Assembly (NCBI GenBank): GCA_014529385.2 | Contig: CM043944.1 | Coordinates: forward strand, 91,321,914-91,385,913 | Direction of reading: 5' to 3' | DNA length: 64,000 bases | Source: Adiantum capillus-veneris | Lineage: Eukaryota > Streptophyta > Polypodiopsida > Polypodiales > Pteridaceae | Program-made: the position numbers and the translations under genes | Notes under the pieces: generated by a model | What the model was told of the DNA's origin: nothing | Database searches by the model: none | The model's input: the letters and a program-made list of their open reading frames with translations, nothing else | Shown here: positions 13,493-25,224 of the stretch, piece after piece | How positions within the stretch are numbered: the first letter of the stretch is position 1 | How the letters are laid out: each line of letters opens with the position of its first letter

Positions 13493-14890
13493 TTTGAGTG
13501 TGACCTAGACCACCCCACATGCCCGCCGTGATTTGGGATTTATGAAGAATTTCGATGCGGCCAATGAACCGGGCCAAGCCCATTGTGGAACTTTATCATC
13601 AGTCGTTCCCTTCTCAGTGTGACCAAAGATAGTTTTACTGGTGTTTACAATATGGTGGAGAATTTTTCCAAGTTGCCTATAGTACCTATTGCATTCGGTT
13701 ATCATGGTTAACTTAAGCAAGTATGCATTTTGTATCAAGTTTTTGACACGTTTTGCTCGGAAAAATGTGTTGCTCGTTTTTTTTCGCTCGAAATGTGGAT
13801 CCCCCCTAGCTAAGCTAATATTATAGGAGCACTATATAATGGGGTACTGGCTCCATTGACTTGAGACTCCTCAAAAGCGATCAACCGTGCTGCTCACCAA
13901 TATGAAGACTCCATGCTTAAAGAGTGTAGTCACTCTTAATATATTGCATATTCGTAGCAATATATTGTAAAAGGCAAATTTATGCAAGAAATCATTTTTA
14001 TCAGCTTTGAGTGCTACCAATCCAAATGGTAGCTTAGACTCCATAAGCCCAACTTGTAATGATAGCATTCCACCTCCTCCCCTAGCCCATCCTCACTACC
14101 TTTGTGTCACCTCTTTGTCCTTGCCAGTCTATTAAGACTGATTTCATAGATGGCCTACCAGGGCTATGATGTATCAAATGTTGCCACATGCCCTACATGC
14201 AACATTGTCAATGCCCTTGAATTCCCTCGAAAAGCTATTCTTTCATCATCCACCACCTTTCCTTTTATTGCATGTAGGTACAAGAGTGTAAAGTAAAGTG
14301 TGATGATGGTGGCATGGCAAATTGCGACTACATAACCACATACTCTAATGTTGGTGAGCTCCTGTTTGATCCTGAGTTGGGTCTAATAGCTTTACATTTG
14401 AGTTTCACAAAGTATTCTATGTCTTTATTTTTACAGGGGAGAGTGGTTCTATTGATTGTGTGTTTCTCTTTCAAATTTTGAGAGAGAGAAGAGAAGAGAT
14501 AAGAAGAAGGTGAACAAGAGAATTTTTTACGACTAGTTCAATAGATTTGTCTCCATTGGTAGTTGACAATCATGGATTTCTCTTTACTTGCAAGCTAAAA
14601 TCTTGTAATAAATTTTCTTTACTTGATGATCTTACTTGCAAACTAAAGCTCTTTTTAAAAAATCTATGATCAATTTAGTGCTCAATTGAAAGCTACATCG
14701 AACTTAGATAGCATAAATATTTTTCTGACAAGGGATGTGGCCCTAAACAAAAACCTTAATTAATTTAAACATCTTTTTATCAGAACCATGTACTTCTATT
14801 ACTATGCTCCATCACTATATTGTACAATACATAGATTTCTGGACTTTGTTAATGTCTATGATCATATTATTTAAAAGATTTAAATGTGTT
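13490..14890. other. No supported gene
   Basis: AT-rich sequence with short frames (for example 13505-13738 and 13871-14068, both minus) that show no recognisable domain. A purine-rich patch lies at 14481-14520. Confidence 0.45.
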
Positions 14891-14899
14891 TCCTACATT

Positions 14900-15800
14900 T
14901 TGGAAATCTCAAGCAGCAGGTAGCATTACCAAAATGTATACAAAGTTGATAATACCTCTGGATGAATTCCATCTGAATCTACCCATCTGCTCCAGCAAGA
15001 CATCTTTTTCTAGGTATTCCACAATGTACTTACTCCACTTGGGCACCGTTGAAGTGTTTCATGTTCTATAGGTGCCTGGATTGCACAAACATCACATGAA
15101 CTAGCATTGCATATTAGGCAATACACTCCAAGTCTCATTAATCATTGAAATGTTTGCATTTTTTCATTGTTAATATCCTTCATTTTCATATGAGCTTGGC
15201 TCAAGTATACACTATTTTCTATTGGCTCTCTACATAGCCTAAGTATTCCATCATTCCCATGTTTAGCCTCCTCGCTATTAGCACCAATGTTTGTCTTTGC
15301 TCAATGACTGATGGATGCTTTTCAATTTGATGGTTAGAAAAGGTATTACATGTTTGCTTCACCTTAGTACCATCTTGATATTGAATAGATATGAGTCATA
15401 CATGTCATCCTCAACTCCTTGAGGTGCTTCCCCATGAATCAATCTAGATAAATTGTCAACTCTCTGATGTGTAGTCCCCTTCTTGACTATTGTGGTGAAG
15501 TCAAACTCAAGAAATATGATAAACCATCAAAGATTCTGTCATGTATTGCATGGTTTGTTCACCGAGTAAAATAGTGCTTGATGATCCACAAAGAATACAA
15601 GTTTATTGGTGAGAAGGTAGTGTCTAAACTTTTTCATGGCATAGACCATTCAGATGCTCTATGTCTTCTATGTAGATTTCTAAGAATTGCCTTAGATATT
15701 CTTTGAATCTGTGACTCATCAACCTTTGGAATGTGACAGGTTTTTTGGATAAGCCAAATGAAATTACCCTATAAGAAAACATGTCCCATTTTGTTGAAAA
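14900..15800 (-). pseudogene. Gypsy RT/RNase H and H2C2-linker remnants
   Basis: The nucleotide stretch 15485-15650 closely follows 36955-37095 of the large element, including the shared strings attgcatggtttgttcac and cttgatgatc. This is the RNase H region with a DHQALLYLVNK-type motif. The part near 15720-15790 follows the RT segment that reads FQRLMN...MPFGLTNAP. At 14900-15100 the reading is WSKYIVEYLEKDVLLEQ in broken frames. Stops and frame changes are frequent. Confidence 0.7.
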
Positions 15801-17132
15801 GTTGTCTTATCCTGATTTTTTGTCTTTATGGCAAGCTGGTTATAACCTAAAAATCCATCAAGAAATCTATAAGCCTCCTTGTCCGCAACCCTCTCTATCA
15901 CTTTTTTTTCTCAAAAATAGAAAACAGTGCAAAAAGTCACGAAAATTGCTTGAGACTCAAAAAATGTGCTAAAAATGCTCAAAGATTGCCAAAAATAGCC
16001 AAAAAAAACTAGAGGAAATTCATGGAGTTTCAAAGCACACTCCAAATTGACAATTCACATCAAGTTTTTTCATTTTCATTATTTTTTGGATAAAATTAGC
16101 AATTATTGGCAATAAATTATGAAAAAATACTAAACATTTGTTAAAGAAAGACAAAAAATTACCTAGCACATGGAAATGTAATCACATCATCCGATCAATC
16201 ATTCATCAATATGTCACTCAAATTTGAAATGTTTTGGACCATTTTTTACGGTTTTGGATACAAATTTGACCCAAAAATTTGTCTAATTAGTGGTCTAATT
16301 AAAAACATTCTGCCCATTGGCCCAACACTCACAATCAAATTAGCATTTGCAACTTCTCATTTGCACATTAATTCAAATCAATTTGAAAGTGTGTAAATGT
16401 GCATAATTAATACACTTACAAGCTTATACACATAATTATACCATGATTTTGATAGCATAACGGTGCAATTTAGATAGTCAAACCATTTACCATAATGAAT
16501 TCAATAACTGTAAACACCCAATTGCTTCAAATCAATCAATTAGCATCAAAATTTCCATACATTTTCACTCACTTTTGAGCACTTTGCCGACACATAGACA
16601 CACATCAATACACACAAAATTGCACCACTTTTGTTGTACCTAATCCTCAATTAAAACTTGCACACAAATCAATAATTGAGTGGGTTAGTGCACTCCAATG
16701 ACACCTACACATGTGTGTGTGTGTGTACATAGCAACCGCTTTACTGTTATTCACCTACACACAACCAATCACAAAAAACTTATATGTAGCATCAAATTCA
16801 TGGAGATTTAAACACATTTTAACAATGAGCATACATCCAATGCTTGGTTTGTATATGCATTGCATTAAAATCACATGTAATTAGTGAGTAATTAGAGAGG
16901 ATAATTAGTGAAAAATCCCTTAATTACACACTTCAAATCGCTCAAGTCTGCATGAAATTTTTGCAAACTTCTCTCAAAAGAGTGATTTCCAAACCTCTAA
17001 TTACACACACACACACATGTTTAGCACACAAATTGCTAGTAGTTTAGTCACAAATTAGTGATCATTTAGTGAAAATGAAGGGTTACACCTAAACACTCAA
17101 TCTTCTCAAAAAATCTCCTCTAGCTTAGGCTA
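15800..17132. other. AT-rich leader or non-coding stretch
   Basis: Very AT-rich, with many short homopolymer runs and no open frame longer than about 63 codons. A short TG run lies at 16713-16726 and an AC run at 17004-17016. By position it is the untranslated leader of the minus-strand gypsy element, from which gag has been lost. Confidence 0.4.
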
Positions 17133-17153
17133 CCATCCCCAACAACGACACCA
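17133..17153 (-). promoter_or_regulatory. Primer-binding site, tRNA-Asp type
   Basis: Minus strand TGGTGTCGTTGTTGGGGAT lies two bases inside the LTR end. It matches the tRNA-Asp type primer site common in plant gypsy elements (TGGCGCCGTTGCCGGGGAT). The four differences are all C-to-T, as expected from decay of methylated cytosines in a silenced element. Confidence 0.75.
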
Positions 17154-17155
17154 AA

Positions 17156-18009
17156 TGTTGTCTTCCTTGTAGCATAGCTCCAATAGATCAACAAAATCAT
17201 CAATCCTAGGATGGTAGCGACCCAGGTAGGGCATAGAAGCATCACACATGTAATGGAAATGGCCTATGAACTTTGAGAGTAGCGGAATTAGGAAATTAGA
17301 TAAAGGACTTTTGTGAGGTTACTTTGTGAGCATAGCGGGTGAACGTAATTGATGGTAGCAACGTAAACATGGTACTTAGTTAACTTGGCATGAATAATAA
17401 TTTTGCAAGAGAGAGAGTTTAGAGAGCATGACAACAATTGAGGACCGGATTCATACGGATCCGGTCCCCCCTCCAATAGGCATTTGTGTTGTAGTTTATC
17501 CTATCAAGAGAGACTTGGTACAATACAATCTTTGTGTTCCTTGTGACCTTGGTGATGCAATGAAGATGGAAATCTTCATGCATCACAAGCATAACATAAA
17601 CTCTGTAGAAAGCATTAACTATCCCAATCCTTAGTCCCAAGACCTCAAACACTTTCGAAGGTGGAGAGAGCTAGTGGGGAATGAGGGTAGGGAAGAGGAA
17701 GAAGAAACATTCCATAGGAGAAAGAAATAGTTCCTCACTTACCATCACTCTTCTTGCTAGCATCAATAATAGCATAGTAATGAAGATGGAGAAGATGGCA
17801 AGCTTAAGCATTGAAGCATGGCTCTTGGTTGGATTTGGATTCCATATCCAAGAGTGTTGGTGTAGACTCTCACTTCTCACAAGCTTGGAGAAGGAGGTGG
17901 AGTTCCTCAACTTTCACCAAGTGAGAATGATCCACAAAATGTGTGTGTGTGTGTGTGAGAATGATCCACAAAATGTGTGTGTGTGTGTGTGGTGTATATC
18001 CCCCCAACA
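17156..18009 (-). repeat. 5' LTR of the decayed gypsy element
   Basis: On the minus strand the segment starts TGTTGGGGGGATATAC and ends GGAAGACAACA, so it has TG...CA ends with a 5-bp inverted TGTTG/CAACA and is 854 bp long. The inner end lies next to the primer-binding site. The outer end at 18009 is chosen because of the TGTTG; no second LTR or target duplication was found to confirm it. Confidence 0.55.
17930..17992. repeat. Duplicated GATCCACAAAATG(TG)n unit
   Basis: The string gagaatgatccacaaaatg followed by a TG run occurs twice back to back (about 17924-17957 and 17958-17991). It is a 33-34 bp tandem duplication inside the LTR. Confidence 0.9.
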
Positions 18010-18136
18010 CCCCCCTTGCTTGCTTGGGGCGGTTGTAGCTTTTCCACATGCTTCAAGCTCATTGGACCCCTCTCCACCCTAGCCACTCACATGTAGCATG
18101 CATTCAAGTACATGGTTAGTCTTTGGACAAGTGTCC

Positions 18137-18566
18137 CATTAGGGAAAATTTGGACTCACAAAGGGGCCTTATAAGGAGTTTGACTTCCTCTCTCATGTCC
18201 AAAACAGGCATGTTTGCAAATCAACTCTAAACTTGGCAATTAGAATCTCCTCTTCAAGCTCTTTCTAATGATATATAGCACGCCACGAGATTCATCATAT
18301 TTTGAAAGATTCTATTTTTTATTCTCTAGATTTTAGATGGAGTTGTCACATCACAAGAGAATAAAAAATAGAATCTTTCAAAATATAAGGAATCTCATGG
18401 CGTGCTATATATCAATAGAAAGAGCTTGAAGAGCAGTCTGAAACTGACAAAACTCCACCAAGTTTAGAGCTGATTTGCAAAAAATTTATCGCACACCCAT
18501 TTTGGACATGAGAGAGGAAGTCAAACTTCTTGTAAGGCCCCTTTGTGAGTCCAAATTTTCCCTAAT
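18137..18566. mobile_element. Foldback (MITE-like) element
   Basis: Left end cattagggaaaatttggact, right end its exact inverse (about 18547-18566). The two halves are inverted along nearly the whole length, with matching internal blocks such as aagagcttgaagag and gaatctttcaaaatat, meeting near 18340-18350. At 430 bp with arms of about 200 bp it has no coding capacity. A related single end lies at 4033-4110, which shows it is a repeat family. Target duplication is uncertain; short 'tgtcc' strings lie on both sides. Confidence 0.88.
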
Positions 18567-18789
18567 GTCCTTACCCCTTAGAGAGAGAAAGATTGAAAAT
18601 ATATAGATATTTGTGGATGGAACTAGAATCTCATTGGACCCCTCTTTCGCCCAACCAATAGCATTCAAGCACACCATGTGGCTAAGCATAGGGAGAATCT
18701 GACATGTGTCCCATGTGTCCTTTGAGAAAAGGAGTACCCTTTGGGTGACTGGGAGGTTAAGTCAAAGATCCCTCTAACTTAGAGACTTT
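18567..18789. other. No supported gene
   Basis: Short spacer between the foldback element and the 74-bp tandem repeat. Confidence 0.4.
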
Positions 18790-19088
18790 CATGCATGGGA
18801 AGCTTCTCAAGCACCTTCCTCATTAAGTATGTAGGGTCTCTTTTTGACTCAAGCACCTTACCTCCCATGTATGGGAAGATTCTCAAGCACCTTCCTCATT
18901 AAGTTTGTAGGGTCTCTTTTTTACTCAAGCACCTTACCCCATGTATGGGAAGCTTCTCAAGCACCTTACTCATTAAGTTTGTAGGGTCTCTTTTTGACTC
19001 AAGCACCTTACCCCATGTATGGGAAGCTTCTCAAGCACCTTACTCATTAAGTTTGTAGGGTCTCTTTTTGACTCAAGCACCTTACCCC
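18790..19088. repeat. 74-bp tandem repeat, four copies
   Basis: Copies start at 18790, 18866, 18940 and 19014. Each contains catgtatgggaagcttctca, then a cattaagtttgtaggg block and 'actcaagcacctta'. Later copies are nearly identical, so amplification is fairly recent. A weaker series of 'caagcacctcaa' continues to about 19215. Confidence 0.93.
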
Positions 19089-19339
19089 CAATTAAGTATG
19101 ACAAGCACCTCAAGTATCTTAGTCATCAAGCATGACAAGCACCTCAAGCACCTTCATCATCAAGAACACACCTTAGTCATCAAGCACGCACCTTAGTCAT
19201 CAAGCACGACAAGCACCTCAATCTTAGGTTGGGTTCCCACCTCAAGATGAGCCCTAGCTTGCCTAAGGTCAAAGGACTTTTAACACGAACTATTGGAGAT
19301 CTTTAATGAAGCTAACCCTAAGGTCTTTTAAGCCCCATT

Positions 19340-19540
19340 AGATGCACGTTGCTCTTTGATAGACTACCTCCTTTTGGACCTATATTGAGATGCAACCATC
19401 TCTCCTTTTGGTCCCCTACTGAGATAAGTCTAGAAGCACTTATTGCACATTGCTCTTTGGTAGACCATCTCCTTTTGGACCCGTATTGAGATGTAACCAT
19501 CTCTCCTTTTGGTCCCCTGCTGAGATATGTCTAGAAGCAC
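19340..19540. repeat. Direct duplication of about 118 bp
   Basis: The block 'gcacgttgctctttgatagac' and 'ctccttttggacc...attgagatg.aaccatctctccttttggtcccct.ctgagat' occurs at about 19345-19425 and again at about 19450-19540. It is non-coding and belongs to the decayed region downstream of the gypsy remnant at 20.2-21.6 kb. Confidence 0.85.
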
Positions 19541-20149
19541 ATGTCTCTATTCTCACTCTTGTTCCCATTTATTTTACACATTAAATGATGAGTTTAATAT
19601 GAGAAAATCATTTGGGTAAGCTAGATATTATATTTGATGACATTAACTCTCTCGTAAAATCATAGCCATCCTTGACTATGAGGTAGAGAAGATAAAGCCT
19701 AGTCATTAGTCCATGTTTCTTAGTGGGTAGAGGATACCTTTTTACCCTACGACATCATTCCAAGATGGATGACTAATCCATTTGGTGCTTGGGAGACGTA
19801 GCTTCCGCAAGCATGTCTGCTTTTTAGTCCATATCATACTTCCAAAGTAGAGTGACAAGTTCTACTTGGTGTTTGGGAGACGTCGTCACCACAAACATGA
19901 TTCTAAGCATGCATACTATTTAAATTTGTGCACAATAAAAAGAGAACTAGTCTTATAATACAAAAACATTTTTCATTCAAAATGCACTTTCATATGGCAT
20001 CATTGTAAGCATTGACAAGGTTCATATTATCCTTAAGCTAGGTTCCTTACATCAATTTAGCATATTTAAAAAGATACTTCTTTAACTTAATAAGATGTCA
20101 TCAGATAATCTTACCATTTCTTAATACCTTGTCTTCATGTCATAGGATG

Positions 20150-21650
20150 AACTCAGATTTAAGTACTTGATCTCCGATGTTTGGAGGGTCTGCAACCATC
20201 TCTCCTTTTGATGGTGCTCCTTTTCAAGGCTTACGTAGGCTCTCATGGAAAACATGGTGCATGAGCCAATGGTTGGGGCAGCTTTAATTGATAATCCATC
20301 TCATTGATTGGATTAAGAATTCAAAAAGGAACATAGTATCTTTTTGCTAGTTTAGCATAATACTCTTGGTATCCCATAGGATTCTTGCCCGTAGTATGCC
20401 TTGGACAAGCCTTGAGAAACTTTAGCAAGATCCAATCATTTTATTTAACGGCTAAGTCTCTTCTGTGCTTATTAGCAGCAGACCTTTTTGTCTTTGCTTT
20501 GAGATGGATATAACCTCTTTTAATATTTGGAAAAGATTCTTGTGAGTCTCGGCTATATTCATTAGTAGCGAAGATCTTCCCATGTAGTTTAAGTAGTAAG
20601 GGACTTTTGGATCTTTCCTCTTTAACGTCGAAAGGTGCGTTCCCCATAGAAGTATGTACAATATCATTGTACGCATATTCTACAAGAGGTAGGTACTTCT
20701 ATCATTGAGAACGTTGATCCACTTCCGTGACATAGGCTTTTAGTAGATCAAGAATCATTAGATTAGTTATTTCACTTTGGTTATCCATTTGTGGATGATA
20801 GACCAAAAGAGAAATTTAATCTACTTCCTAGATTCTCAAAGAGACCCTTCTAAAAATTAATGGTCATTCTAGGATTTTTGTCTGACACTATGGATGTTGA
20901 AAATCCATGATACTTGGAAATTTGAGATCTAAAGAGGTTTGCCATTTGATGTGCCTTAATGGTCTTTTTGACAGGCATAGAGTGTGTTTTCTTGCTAAGG
21001 CTGTCGATTGAAACAATCCAAGTTGCTTCCCTCGATCAAATTTTAATTTTTGGTATACCATGCATTTTGAAACATTCTCTTGTATGTTTACTTTTCATGG
21101 TAGACCAACAACAATACATTTCTACTCTTTGAAGAGTAGATTATGGAATCCCTCTTTGCCCCGCATAAGGAGAATCATGGGATTCATACATGACTTTCTT
21201 ATTGTATGTGTGAGTAACACATAGCCTATTGCCGTTTGGAAGATGGCCATCCTTCAAGGTGAATGGTTCTTTTTTCTTCCCTAATGCAAAGTCCGTAATT
21301 ACATACTTAAAGTCTAGGTCAGTAGCATACTCATCTATCATAAAAGATAGATCATTGTGAGTTGCTATAGACACCACATTTACCCTTGGTTGTTGTGAAA
21401 GTGCATCGACCACTTGATTGTGCTTGCCAACAATGTGAGCAATATGAAATTTAAATTGCAAAAGAAAATTTGCCCACCTCATTTTTTTGTGGAGAGCTTG
21501 GTTTGCATCATGAAGTTCTTGAGGCTTTGTGATCCATTTGTAGGATGAATGGACTCCCCAAAAGATAGTGTTTCCACGTGTTTAGGGCATATAGAATAGG
21601 TAGTAGCTCTTTTTCGTATTTTCCCAATCCTCACTTATCAAAGTTGAGTC
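20150..21650 (-). pseudogene. Gypsy RNase H-integrase remnant
   Basis: On the minus strand 21141-21482 encodes the end of RNase H and the linker (RWANFLLQFKFHIAHIVGKH, VDALSQQ, then HDSPYAGQRG, the start of the H2C2 finger). At about 20640-20690 the integrase core end reads YNDIVHTSMGNAPFDV, followed by the lysine-rich tail (20441-20647). The order RNase H then integrase is as in Ty3/gypsy elements. Stops and frame changes break every part. It is distinct from the large element and from the plus-strand element to its right. Confidence 0.8.
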
Positions 21651-21659
21651 TTTGACTCT

Positions 21660-22260
21660 CATATTCTATGGCATGTGTAGACGGCAAAGCAGTCTCAACA
21701 GGCGGGAATTGTCTCCCAGAAGCCGAACAGTGGATCAGTCAGTAATTACCATGGCAGTTACCACAGTAACTTTGAGAGGCTATAAATATGACCCATTACA
21801 TTGTAATTGGGCTTCTTGTCTTTTGAATTCTTACTCTTAATTTCTTGGTTTTAGTCTCCGAAGCTGTTCTTGAGCTACAATCTCTTCACTTGTTGTTCTA
21901 CTCTGTAATCATTACTACAATAGTCAATTGTGCTTCACTCGGTTATACCTTGTACTCATTCTTTATAAACTCTGAATATGAATCTGAAACACTTTTTCAG
22001 TCATTTAGTCTGTTTCTTGAACTATTCTAGTTCAGTTTCCATCTTCTATTCCAGTTTCACTGACTGAACTCACGACTTACTAGTAGCTGTAAATTCTAAC
22101 ACTGGAATCAGCTATCTAAAGAGATCAGCTTCAATTCCATTTTGACAGTTTCCATCTTCTATTCCAGTTTCACTGACTGAACTCACAACTTACTAGTAGC
22201 TGTAAATTCTAACACTGGAATCAGCTATCTAAAGAGATCAGCTTCAATTCCATTTTGGCA
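21660..22260 (+). repeat. Probable 5' LTR/leader of the plus-strand gypsy element
   Basis: This stretch precedes gag and has LTR-like properties: a TATA-like ctataaatatg at about 21780 and a following pyrimidine-rich, non-coding stretch. Its inner part carries a 113-bp tandem duplication (22033-22258). No 3' LTR was found near 48 kb, so the borders cannot be set by comparison. Confidence 0.45.
22033..22258. repeat. 113-bp tandem duplication
   Basis: Copy one 22033-22145, copy two 22146-22258, each starting cagtttccatcttctattcc. They differ at only about two positions (acgactt/acaactt and the junction), so the duplication is recent compared with the decay of the element. Confidence 0.96.
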
Positions 22261-22330
22261 ATCACGGTGGCTAGCGCTATTTGCTCGTTGACTAGAACTC
22301 CTCTCCCGGTTTGAATTTTTAGCTGAAGTT

Positions 22331-23760
22331 ATGGCACCCAAAACCAGCCATGGTCGTAAATTATCCTACCACATTGACCCTATCCCTGAGGAGTCAGAAA
22401 GAGATTTTGATCCTAAGAATGAACCGGTGACTGAGATCGATGCTCAAGAGGAGCACAGTCATTCTGATGAAGCTAAGGACTCTCAGCCAGAAGAAGAAGG
22501 GCTGAGAGGGAAGAACGCAAGGCCAGGAATTCTCAGACCACACATGGGGATGAAGGAGCCAAAGGCAGTAAAGGTAGTCGCCATAGTTCCATTAGAAAAT
22601 CCAGGGAGGAGACAAAAACTGAGACTGAGGAAGAAATTGACTGGGATGCAGACACATACGATTATAAGAAATCTTGAAGAAGGAGTCAGGTTCCTAAGGT
22701 GAGAAGAGCCAGAAACTATGTTGATAGACATGATTACACCTCTTCATTGAAAATTTCTTTCCCAATGTTCAAAGGTGGAAAGAAAGATGACCTGGATGTT
22801 CATATCCAAGCCTTTGAATAGTATGCTGAGCTGAAAAATATTGATGAAGATGACTGGGGAGAATACTTTCCTCAAACATTAAAGGAGGCAGCAAGGAAAT
22901 TGTACTACCATTACCCAGCTTGCCAACTCAGATCATATAACAACTGGATAAGATAAAGCAAAGAAAATTATCAGTCAAAAGTTATTTGAGAAAATCAAGG
23001 AGCTGACTAGGCAGCTACAGGAACCACCATCAGAAAAGCGGTTGCAAGCATGGTTTTTAAATGGTTTCCATAGTAAGAAGCTTAGGGAACAGGAGGTTCC
23101 TACACCAACAAAAAAATTTAATGATTTGGTGCAACAAGCCCTAAAGCTGGAACAGCAGGCTAAGAAGGAAAGGAGTCCTAAGAAGAGGAGGTCCAGTAGT
23201 AGCAGTATTTCTATTGAGAATTATGATTCCAGTAAGACCTCTAGTAGTTCTGAAAGTAGCTCACATGAAAAGAGCAAAGACAAGGCTAAGAAGGGGTCTT
23301 GGTCTAGAAAGATTGATGAGATGGGCCGGCAGATTGTTGAAATCAGCCAGACTAGACAACTAGTGAGAATAATGAAATCTTGGTGTTCAAAGAGTAAATC
23401 CAAAGATCATGTTTCCAATAAATGTCCACAGTGTACTTACTGCAAAGCCTACGGCCACCTATGGAACAACTGTGGCATTTGCATTCATCATTTCAAGAAG
23501 GGAAAAGATTTTTTTGTGGTGGCATTTACCAATGATGAACCAATAAGAGTGGAGACTACCAGTGTACCCCAAGAAGAGAAATCACGTATCAGTGGTACTG
23601 GTACGGGGCACAACAGGTACCAAGGGGGTACTGGCCGGGGCCGGGGTCGTGGTAATTTCCAGAGTTGAAGTGTGAATTTCTATACGTGTGGTAAGTATGG
23701 GCATTTTGTGGCTCAGTGTCCAGAAACACATGTTACTGCGGCTATTGAGGTGAAGGCCCC
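22331..23760 (+). pseudogene. Gag of the plus-strand gypsy element
   Basis: The reading starts at an ATG at 22331 (MAPKTSHGRKLSYHIDP), becomes an acidic/basic N-terminal region, and changes frame before the capsid-like part (FPMFKGGKKDDLDVHIQAFE, about 22760-22820). It then continues in 23042-23668 with a serine-rich stretch and a Gly-Arg-rich end. A CCHC zinc knuckle (CGKYGHFVAQC) lies at about 23690-23725 after a stop. A second Cys-rich cluster (CPQCTYCKAYGHLWNNC) lies at about 23425-23475. Several stops make the protein non-functional. Confidence 0.75.
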
Positions 23761-24213
23761 ATAACCAATTCCTATACGAGTAGTTACACGTAGTAAAGGG
23801 GTGGTTATTGAGAAAATCCCAGATAACCCAACGAAAATGGGCTCAGCAGAGAGAGGTGTGGAAGGCCAAGGGTAAAGAAAAGGTGGTTGATGAATGACAA
23901 GAGCAGAGAGAATTGGCGGCAAAAATCACAGAGGATTTATCCAAGAAGCTGCCAAAGCAGCCAGAGAATTCTGATGTTGGGGTCATTCAGAAGATACCAA
24001 CCTAGTCTTTTGAGAAAGCACAACCAGATCAGTCAAGGTCTGGAATGCCTGAGACCATGTTGGCTGCAGTTGAGGGACTGATAAGGGAGCTGAAAGCATA
24101 GAACAAAGGAATGGTATTGTGCAGATACTACCAATCCTTCAAGTTTTGATAAATACTCTGATCATGAGTGGGAGGAAATTCATGTCAAGATTTGTGACAG
24201 AATTCAGAAACTC

Positions 24214-24861
24214 ATGGTGGAGTTAGAGGACATTAGAAAAAAAATTCTTGAAGCAGCGAAATTCATCAGACAGCGAAGGAAGGCTGAGGCGGAAGCCAGA
24301 ACGGTTGACTCGGCTGATGGCAGAGATGATGAAGTGTCGGTGATCCACGTAGATTATATAGTTAGGAAACAGTGGGAGTCACTATCTGGTGTCATACTAG
24401 ATGGAGGCACAAGAGTAAACATCCTGGGGACACATCTTCAGCAAAAAATAAAAATTACAAATCTGAAACCAGCACCTTTCAAAGTTCAAATGGTGGACCA
24501 TCGAGTAGTGTAAGCAACTGGTATGCTAGAGAGTATGCAGATAAGAGTGGGCAAAGAAAAGTTCAAAACTATCTTCCTAGTATTAGATGTGCAAGGGGCG
24601 TATGGGATGCTACTAGGGCACCCATGGCTGCGAACGGCACAGGCTGTTCACAACTATGCTAATCAGACTCTGACAATACAAGGTGCTAGTAGCAAAATTC
24701 TGATTCAGACGAACAACACTAGGAGCTGGAGAAAGGAGCTGAGACCCGAAGAGCTTTGCCAGAAGTATAAGGTGAAGAAAATTGAGAGAATGCTAGCAGC
24801 AATGAATATTTTTCCATTAATCGAGATAGATCTCAACGCAGTGTTACTGGACAAAGATTAG
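24214..24861 (+). pseudogene. Aspartic protease region, plus-strand gypsy element
   Basis: ILDGGTRVNILG at about 24395-24430 is the active-site motif of the retroviral-type aspartic protease, in the DGG form seen in many plant gypsy elements. The C-terminal motif YGMLLGHPWLRTAQA follows at about 24600-24645. One frame change or stop at about 24511 separates the two halves. Confidence 0.8.
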
Positions 24862-25224
24862 GCTAAAAAGAAAAGGTAGCAATTTCCAGACGAGTTCACT
24901 GAGTAGAACTCTAGAGAATGGCCAGTTCAGTTGACTAGAAGGCCAGAAGAACCAATTGATTCCAGTGCACCAGTGGGTTCTAAACAAGCACACTTTGAAG
25001 AAGTTACTGGAAATCAAAATAGCAGTTCAGAGCTCAGGGGACCGTCTTGGGATTACGCTGAGGAGTCAACCAAGAGAAAGGGTGGAGGGCCTAACTGGTT
25101 ACTTCCAGATGATCAGGAAATAGAGGAATGGAATTTAGGTTCTGAGGAAAATCCTAGATTGATCAAGGTCAATAAACATCTGAATCCTAAGATGAAAGAG
25201 AAGGCCCGACATATGTTCTAGTAG

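Larger units (their letters stand above)
14900..18009 (-). mobile_element. Decayed minus-strand gypsy element with 5' LTR
   Basis: Reading on the minus strand from 18009, an LTR (17156-18009) is followed by a primer-binding site (17133-17153), then about 1.3 kb without recognisable gag. Next come RT/RNase H remnants (about 15420-15800) and a segment near 14900-15100 matching the APEWSHYIVEYL...FLEGI region of the large element. No 3' LTR was found. gag and most of pol are missing or unrecognisable, so the element is a deletion derivative. Confidence 0.65.

Noticed and set aside
23042-23668. Serine-rich ORF as a cellular SR-type splicing factor
   Set aside because: It lies between the gag and protease of a gypsy element and is followed by a CCHC knuckle, so it is gag.
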